Assembly (NCBI GenBank): GCA_041740995.1
Contig: JBGSKY010000317.1
Coordinates: 1-40,281 of the forward strand
From: JBGSKY01 sp041740995
GTDB lineage: Bacteria > Planctomycetota > Planctomycetia > Pirellulales > Pirellulaceae
Length of the DNA: 40,281 nt
Reading direction: 5' to 3'
Part shown: in pieces, positions 35,826 through 40,281 of the stretch
How positions within the stretch are numbered: the stretch's first letter is position 1
How the letters are laid out: each line of letters starts with the position of its first letter
Program-made: the position numbers and the translations under genes
Notes under the pieces: generated by a model
What the model saw: the letters and a program-made list of their open reading frames with translations, nothing else
Told to the model about the DNA's origin: nothing
The model's database searches: none

Positions 35826-37385
35826 ATGACGGAATTGAACGTCGATGAATTCTCATGGAAGGTTGTTGTCCGCCAATTAAGGGCTGACGATTTCGACAAT
35901 CTCCTCGCGATGCAGCAGATCTGTTTTCCAGGATTGCCGGCTTGGACCAAGGAACAACTGGCCAGCCAAATCGAACGCTTTCCCGACGGCCAGCTGGTCA
36001 TTGAGATCGATGGCGAATTAGCGGCTTCATCGAGCAGCCTGATTCTAAAATACGATCCAACATTGGAGTGGCACGATTGGTCCAAAGTGTCAGACGGTGG
36101 ATACATTCGCAATCATCAAAACAAAGGCGACACGCTGTACGGCTTGGAGATGATGGTCTCGCCAAGCTTCCGGGGGATGCGGCTTAGCCGTCGGCTCTAT
36201 GACGCGCGAAAACAGATTTGCCGCGATCGTAATCTTGCTAGGATTATCATCGGAGGCCGAATTCCCGGCTATCACAAGAAAGCCGATGAAATGACGGCCC
36301 GCGAGTATGTTGAGCGTGTTCTGGAAAAAGCGCTCTACGATCCGGTGCTTACCGCGCAATCATCAAACGGTTTTGCGCTGCGAAGACTGATCCCAAACTA
36401 TTTACCGTCGGACGTCAAATCAGGCGGCTACGCGACGTTTCTAGAATGGATCAACTTCGATTATCAGCCTGGACAAGTCCGCCCGCGACAACAGGCCGTT
36501 GAACCGGTTCGTCTGTGTGTCGTGCAATACGAAGTCCGATCAATCAATGGCTTCGAAGAATTTGGAAAACAGTGCGAATTCTTTCTCGACACCGCATCGG
36601 ACTACAAGTGCGACTTTGTCTTGTTTCCAGAGATGTTAACGACCCAGTTACTCTCGTGCGTCAAACCGGAACGACCAGGCCTGGCGGCGCGAACCTTGGC
36701 AAAATTTACGCCGCAGTACTTGGAGTTTTTTAGCGAAGCGGCAATTCGATACAACGTCAATGTAGTTGCTGGTTCGCAATTTGTGGTCGAAGATGACGTC
36801 CTATATAACGTCTCGTTTCTGTTTCATCGCAACGGTCATATTTCTCGACAATATAAAATTCATATCACGCCTAACGAGAAACGTTGGTGGGGCGTTCAAG
36901 GCGGCGATCGATTCGACGTTATCGAGACCGATTGCGGCACGGTCGCGATCCTCGTCGGCTACGATATCGAGTTTCCTGAGCTTGCACGATTGGCGGTTAA
37001 GAAAGGCGCTTCACTGGTCTTCGTGCCCTACAATACCGACACGCGGCATGGCTACTTGAGAATTCGAACTTGTTCGCAATCGCGATGTATCGAAAACCAC
37101 ATGTACGCGGCGATCAGCGGTTGTACCGGCAATTTGCCGTTCGTTGAAAATGCCGATATTCATTATGCGCAATCGGGAATATTCACGCCGTCGAGCCAGG
37201 AGTTTGCTCGCGATGCGGTGGCCGCAGAATGTAGTGCGAACGTGGAAACGGTGGTGATTCACGACCTCGATTTTGCCCAGCTTCGAAGACAAACCGATTG
37301 GGGTACCTTTCAAAGCTGGAATGATCGGCGGACAGAAATGTACAGCATCGTTGTCAATAACGGCGAAGAGAAAATAACGATTTAA
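35826..37385 (+). CDS. GNAT N-acetyltransferase/nitrilase (carbon-nitrogen hydrolase) fusion
   Basis: Residues about 13-215 are a GNAT domain, with the acetyl-CoA loop region LEMMVSPSFRGMRLSRRLYDAR (108-129). Residues about 228-510 are a carbon-nitrogen hydrolase domain: VVQYEVRS, FVLFPEM with Glu269, RQYKIHITPNEK with Lys344, and GYDIEFPELARLA at 378-390. In active members the last motif begins CYD with the nucleophile Cys; here that position is Gly378 (codon GGC), so the Glu-Lys-Cys triad is broken. The domain order is as in the known GNAT-nitrilase family. ATG 35826, 7 bp after the previous stop, was chosen over an upstream ATG at 35778 inside the previous gene. 519 aa. Confidence 0.88.
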   Translation: MTELNVDEFSWKVVVRQLRADDFDNLLAMQQICFPGLPAWTKEQLASQIERFPDGQLVIEIDGELAASSSSLILKYDPTLEWHDWSKVSDGGYIRNHQNKGDTLYGLEMMVSPSFRGMRLSRRLYDARKQICRDRNLARIIIGGRIPGYHKKADEMTAREYVERVLEKALYDPVLTAQSSNGFALRRLIPNYLPSDVKSGGYATFLEWINFDYQPGQVRPRQQAVEPVRLCVVQYEVRSINGFEEFGKQCEFFLDTASDYKCDFVLFPEMLTTQLLSCVKPERPGLAARTLAKFTPQYLEFFSEAAIRYNVNVVAGSQFVVEDDVLYNVSFLFHRNGHISRQYKIHITPNEKRWWGVQGGDRFDVIETDCGTVAILVGYDIEFPELARLAVKKGASLVFVPYNTDTRHGYLRIRTCSQSRCIENHMYAAISGCTGNLPFVENADIHYAQSGIFTPSSQEFARDAVAAECSANVETVVIHDLDFAQLRRQTDWGTFQSWNDRRTEMYSIVVNNGEEKITI

Positions 37386-37386
37386 A

Positions 37387-38502
37387 ATGGTCCCAGACAG
37401 AACCAAACGCCGCCATAGTTTGCTGCCTTGGATTGCGATATTGATTAGCGTAAATGCGACGTTTGCCGACGAAGTTTTTATCGTCGCGGGAACTGGTCAA
37501 GCGGGATACGCTGGCGACGGCGGACCTGCGGAACAGGCGTTGCTGGATCAACCATTCGGAATAAAACTTGGTCCTGATGGCTCGATCTACTTTTGCGAAG
37601 TCGGCTCGCATGTCATTCGACAAATCGACCCTCTTGGCAAGATTTCGACAGTCGCTGGAACTGGGCGTAAAGGGTTTGAAGAGGCAAACGTCTCGGCCAA
37701 CCAAGCACTACTCAATGAGCCGTATGAAATCAGCTTCGACAATGAAGGTAATCTCTATTTTGTCGAGATGATGAACCATTGCATTCGTAAAGTCGATCGG
37801 CAAACCGCGTTAATGAGTCTCGTCGCTGGAACTGGCCAGCCAGGTTTCGCCGGAGACGGTGGACCAGCAACAATCGCGCTCTTTAATCGACCGCATTCCA
37901 TTATCATCGACGATCAAAATCAGTTGTTCGTCTGTGACATCGGAAATCATCGCATTCGCCAGATCGATCTAGCCACCGCAACGATTCGGACACTTGCCGG
38001 AAATGGTCAGACCAATTCAAACAGTGAGCCGCACGGCCTTGTGAGCAGCTCGCTCAATGGTCCACGGGCTATCGATTTGGATCGCGATCAAAACCTTGTT
38101 CTGGCCCTGCGAGAAGGCAATCAACTGCTCCAAATTGACCGCAAAACAGAAACGATCACATGGCTTGCCGGCAGTGGCAAAAAGGGTTGGAACGCCGACG
38201 CGACAGCGGCCAAGCTGGCCGATCTGAGCGGTCCTAAAGCGGTTGCCATTGCGAGAAACGGCGACGTTTATTTCGCGGACACGGAGAGTCACACGATTCG
38301 CGTTTATCGCGCTGTTGAGAAAGTTGTTGAGACGATCGTCGGGACTGGAAAAGCGGGCAGCAAATTTGATCGCGATCCGCTCCTGTGTCAACTGGATCGC
38401 CCGCATGGAATAGCCATCGATCGACAAGGCGACTTGTGGATCGGCGACAGCAATAATCATCGCGTCTTGCGCATCGACCGTGAAGTGGTTTCAGAGCAAT
38501 GA
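37387..38502 (+). CDS. Secreted NHL-repeat beta-propeller protein
   Basis: A 371-residue exported protein with a signal peptide (LLPWIAILISVNATFA, about residues 12-27). The rest is built of NHL repeats: VAGTGQAGYAGDGGPA is repeated as VAGTGRKGFE, VAGTGQPGFAGDGGPA, LAGNGQ, LAGSGKKGW and VGTGKAG, each followed by a GI...G.IYFCE-type strand (for example GDLWIGDSNNHRV). About six repeats would close a propeller. NHL proteins are protein- or ligand-binding scaffolds, sometimes peptidylglycine-type enzymes; no catalytic site is evident. It begins 1 bp after the GNAT-nitrilase stop codon, so co-translation is likely. Confidence 0.92.
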   Translation: MVPDRTKRRHSLLPWIAILISVNATFADEVFIVAGTGQAGYAGDGGPAEQALLDQPFGIKLGPDGSIYFCEVGSHVIRQIDPLGKISTVAGTGRKGFEEANVSANQALLNEPYEISFDNEGNLYFVEMMNHCIRKVDRQTALMSLVAGTGQPGFAGDGGPATIALFNRPHSIIIDDQNQLFVCDIGNHRIRQIDLATATIRTLAGNGQTNSNSEPHGLVSSSLNGPRAIDLDRDQNLVLALREGNQLLQIDRKTETITWLAGSGKKGWNADATAAKLADLSGPKAVAIARNGDVYFADTESHTIRVYRAVEKVVETIVGTGKAGSKFDRDPLLCQLDRPHGIAIDRQGDLWIGDSNNHRVLRIDREVVSEQ

Positions 38503-38527
38503 AGTGCTCAGCAAGTTTTACAACTTA

Positions 38528-39280
38528 CTACTCCTTGAGCAAGCGACCAACTAGGCCGCCCATGGCTTGATCCTGGTGTTGAATCATTCGCAAGTTCGCT
38601 TCGTAGATTCGCGAAGCCTCAATCAGCTCCATCATCGCGCCGGTTGGCTGGACAGCGGATTGTTCAAGAAAACCGCTGACAAGCTGTCGCTTATTGTTGT
38701 CTACGTTTTGCACCGCAGCCAGCGGTTTGAACAAGTTGTCACCGGCACGCGCCAGGTCGCCGGGTTCGTTTGGTTTTGCTAGCCGAATCGCTTGTGACTT
38801 GCCACCTTGCATAATTCGCCCATCGTTATGGACTTGAAAGTCTTTTGTCGGATCGATTTGGATCGGAGAACCGGAAGTCGATTGGACCGGATCGCCGTTA
38901 GTCGTCGTCAAAATACCCTGCGAGTTGAACAAGAAATCGCCTGCGCGAGTCATGAATTCTTGCGAGCCGCGTTGGACGACAAAAAACGATTCGTTATCGT
39001 TGATCGCAAAATCCGTTTGCCGTTTGGTTTGTTGGATTGGACCCTGCTTGTAGACTGTTTTCGTCGCTTCGAAGGAAACGCCGCCACCAATATCCGCAAA
39101 GGTTCCACTGCCGGGACTCATCTCGCCGCGCTCGATCGCTTCGGAGTTGCGAGCTTTTAGCATCGCCATTTCTGGCTTAAAGCCCGGCGTGTTGACGTTA
39201 GCCAAGTTGTGACTGATGACTTCTAGCCGGTGGTTTTGGGCGTTGGCTCCCGCCGCCGAAAGGTACATTCCATAAGGCAT
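38528..39280 (-). CDS. Flagellar basal-body rod protein, FlgF/FlgG type
   Basis: An extracellular rod subunit of the flagellum. The N-terminal flg_bb_rod motif is clear (LEVISHNLANVNTPGFK at residues 20-34), the middle has the FlgE/F/G signature FAINDNESFFVV...FMTRAGDFLFNSQGILTT, and the C-terminal motif is SGFLEQSAVQPTGAMMELIEASRIYEANLRMI. The 250-residue length is nearer to FlgF than FlgG, but they cannot be separated safely. It is alone here, convergent with the NHL gene; other flagellar genes are not in the window. Confidence 0.93.
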   Translation of the reverse strand: MPYGMYLSAAGANAQNHRLEVISHNLANVNTPGFKPEMAMLKARNSEAIERGEMSPGSGTFADIGGGVSFEATKTVYKQGPIQQTKRQTDFAINDNESFFVVQRGSQEFMTRAGDFLFNSQGILTTTNGDPVQSTSGSPIQIDPTKDFQVHNDGRIMQGGKSQAIRLAKPNEPGDLARAGDNLFKPLAAVQNVDNNKRQLVSGFLEQSAVQPTGAMMELIEASRIYEANLRMIQHQDQAMGGLVGRLLKE

Positions 39281-39444
39281 ACTTCAATTCTCCATCCACC
39301 AAGCAGCGACGCCATTGTCTACTAAACCACGCCGCATCCACCAGAGTCATTGGTGTTAGCAAAAAGTTTGCTCTCCTGACAAGACAGATCGGTGGTTCCA
39401 CGAACGCTAAGACCAGTCTCGGCCTCTTCGCTCAGTCATTACGC

Positions 39445-39450
39445 TATAAT
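39445..39450 (+). promoter_or_regulatory. TATAAT -10 box upstream of the VOC gene
   Basis: A perfect TATAAT lies 87 bp upstream of ATG 39538. The -35 region is poor, so this is a tentative promoter. Confidence 0.35.
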
Positions 39451-39494
39451 TACCGGTTGTTACGTTGTGCTCCGAAGACCAAATAGCTGCACGT

Positions 39495-39520
39495 AGGCCA
39501 CGACCGTTCCTGGCCTTTTT
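39495..39520 (+). terminator. Terminator-like hairpin in the VOC gene leader
   Basis: AGGCCA (39495-39500) pairs with TGGCCT (39511-39516) across a 10-base loop and is followed by T-rich sequence (CTTTTT to 39520). It lies between the -10 candidate and the ATG of the VOC gene, so it could act as an attenuator or be an ordinary leader structure. Confidence 0.5.
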
Positions 39521-39537
39521 CGCTTGGGAAACAAGTC

Positions 39538-39900
39538 ATGTTTAAGAATCTGATTCCAAAAGTCTTTTACGCTGACCTTCAAGACGGCCTCGAATTTTTT
39601 GTCGAAGGTCTCGGATTCACAAACCTTTACCAAGATGAAAACATGGCCGTGGTTGGGCGAGAGGGAGCAAAAGCTTATCTCGTCGCAAACGCTCAATGCG
39701 CTGCCCTCGATAGACCAGAACTGTCCATCGATACCGAAAACATCGACACGATTTACGCTGAGATGAAACAGCGGTGCCCAAATTTGCTGCATCCAAATTC
39801 GAAGTCCGTCACGACGAGGCCATGGGGTTCTCGAGAATTTGCAATGCTTGACAAGACCACGGTTTGCATCGTCTTTCGCGAATGGCCAAATGAAATTTGA
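39538..39900 (+). CDS. VOC (glyoxalase/bleomycin-resistance) family protein
   Basis: A 120-residue single-domain protein with the beta-alpha-beta-beta-beta layout of the vicinal oxygen chelate superfamily: LIPKVFYADLQDGLEFFVEGLGF at the start, then MAVVGREGAKAYL, then LSIDTENIDTIYAEMKQRC, TTRPWGSREFAMLDK and VCIVFREW. No typical metal-ligand His is seen at the start of strand 1 (KVFYADL); Glu is possible at other positions. Members include glyoxalases, dioxygenases and antibiotic-binding proteins; the activity cannot be told. ATG 39538 has GGGA about 11 bases upstream. Confidence 0.88.
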   Translation: MFKNLIPKVFYADLQDGLEFFVEGLGFTNLYQDENMAVVGREGAKAYLVANAQCAALDRPELSIDTENIDTIYAEMKQRCPNLLHPNSKSVTTRPWGSREFAMLDKTTVCIVFREWPNEI

Positions 39901-40018
39901 ATCTTAACTTGTCAATCGCCGACCTGCGTGCGTTGAAGCTGGCAGTTACAATATTTTGCGATCATGACAAATCTGCAAACGGTCTGACAAAAACTCGATT
40001 CCTTGATCCAACGATGAC

Positions 40019-40281
40019 ATGCCAACAGATGAATCACCTATTGATAGCCAGCCGACGACGCGTGAGTACATAGCGATCGCTGATCGAGTTCCTCAAGATG
40101 TGTGGCATGACAATTTCGTACCGAAATATTCGGCTATCGCATCCGCGGAACCTTCGACGCTAAGACTGATTGGCATTTGGTTAATTTTCGGACCAAACGT
40201 ATTTTTTGTTTTCGTATCCATTTCGTTATTTGGCGGAACAGGGGCATCGAACGCCACTGAATTAGTTGTTGGTTTATTCTC
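40019..40281 (+). CDS. Partial membrane protein, runs off the window
   Basis: An open frame from ATG 40019 runs to the window edge (87 codons). The first 50 residues are hydrophilic (MPTDESPIDSQPTTR...) and are followed by a clear transmembrane segment, LRLIGIWLIFGPNVFFVFV, at about residues 51-69. The second hydrophobic stretch after GGTGASNATE begins at the edge. It lies 118 bp after the VOC gene. No family was recognised. Confidence 0.55.
   Translation, partial: MPTDESPIDSQPTTREYIAIADRVPQDVWHDNFVPKYSAIASAEPSTLRLIGIWLIFGPNVFFVFVSISLFGGTGASNATELVVGLF

Overview
The window looks like chromosomal DNA of a planctomycete, most likely of the Pirellulales. The main pointers are a secreted cytochrome/DUF1587-1595-1592-1588-1585 protein, two DUF1080 (3-keto-disaccharide hydrolase-like) domains, a sulfatase-like protein, a fused sucrose-phosphate synthase/phosphatase with an amylosucrase, and dispersed intergenic palindromes. 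Genes are mostly monocistronic or in short operons with frequent strand switches. Ribosome binding sites are weak. No rRNA, tRNA, CRISPR array, phage or insertion-sequence gene was recognised.

Layout. 278-5447 holds the DUF1592-type protein (+), a degenerate sulfatase-like protein (-) and a WecG/TagA glycosyltransferase (+). 5549-7348 is ribosomal protein S1 (-), separated from the glycosyltransferase by a bidirectional hairpin terminator. 7830-16261 is a storage-carbohydrate region: glgC (+), a DEAD-box helicase (-), and a two-gene operon (-) in which a bifunctional sucrose-phosphate synthase/phosphatase overlaps an amylosucrase by 14 bp. Together these could make alpha-1,4-glucan through sucrose, in parallel with ADP-glucose from GlgC. 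16566-19544 (+) carries a GYF/zinc-ribbon protein, a Bpt-type leucyl-tRNA-protein transferase, and a secreted DUF1080-TraB fusion that overlaps bpt by 14 bp.

19718-27039 (-) reads proA, pdeM, glycerate 2-kinase, a divergent UvrA and a DUF1080 protein. pdeM and glycerate kinase overlap by one base, so a DNA-repair-flavoured pair is mixed with metabolic genes. 27391-34254 (-) is a tight three-gene unit: a ketosynthase lacking all three catalytic residues, HrpA, and an MFS transporter, with 5 bp and 4 bp gaps. 34793-38502 (+) is another tight three-gene unit (7 bp and 1 bp gaps): a Gfo/Idh/MocA-fold protein without the usual catalytic motif, a GNAT-nitrilase fusion whose expected nucleophile Cys is Gly, and an NHL beta-propeller protein. 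The right end has a lone flagellar rod protein (-), a VOC-family protein (+) and the start of a membrane protein that runs off the window.

The most unusual theme is the number of enzyme-like proteins that have lost catalytic residues (sulfatase-like, ketosynthase, Gfo/Idh-like, nitrilase domain), some of them in very tight operons. This suggests non-catalytic scaffolding or regulatory roles, or changed chemistry. At the DNA level, a 53-bp element occurs twice in opposite orientation (48/53 identical) with a conserved hairpin, and one copy lies inside a 33-bp imperfect inverted repeat. All functional statements are homology-based readings made by eye. No database search was run.
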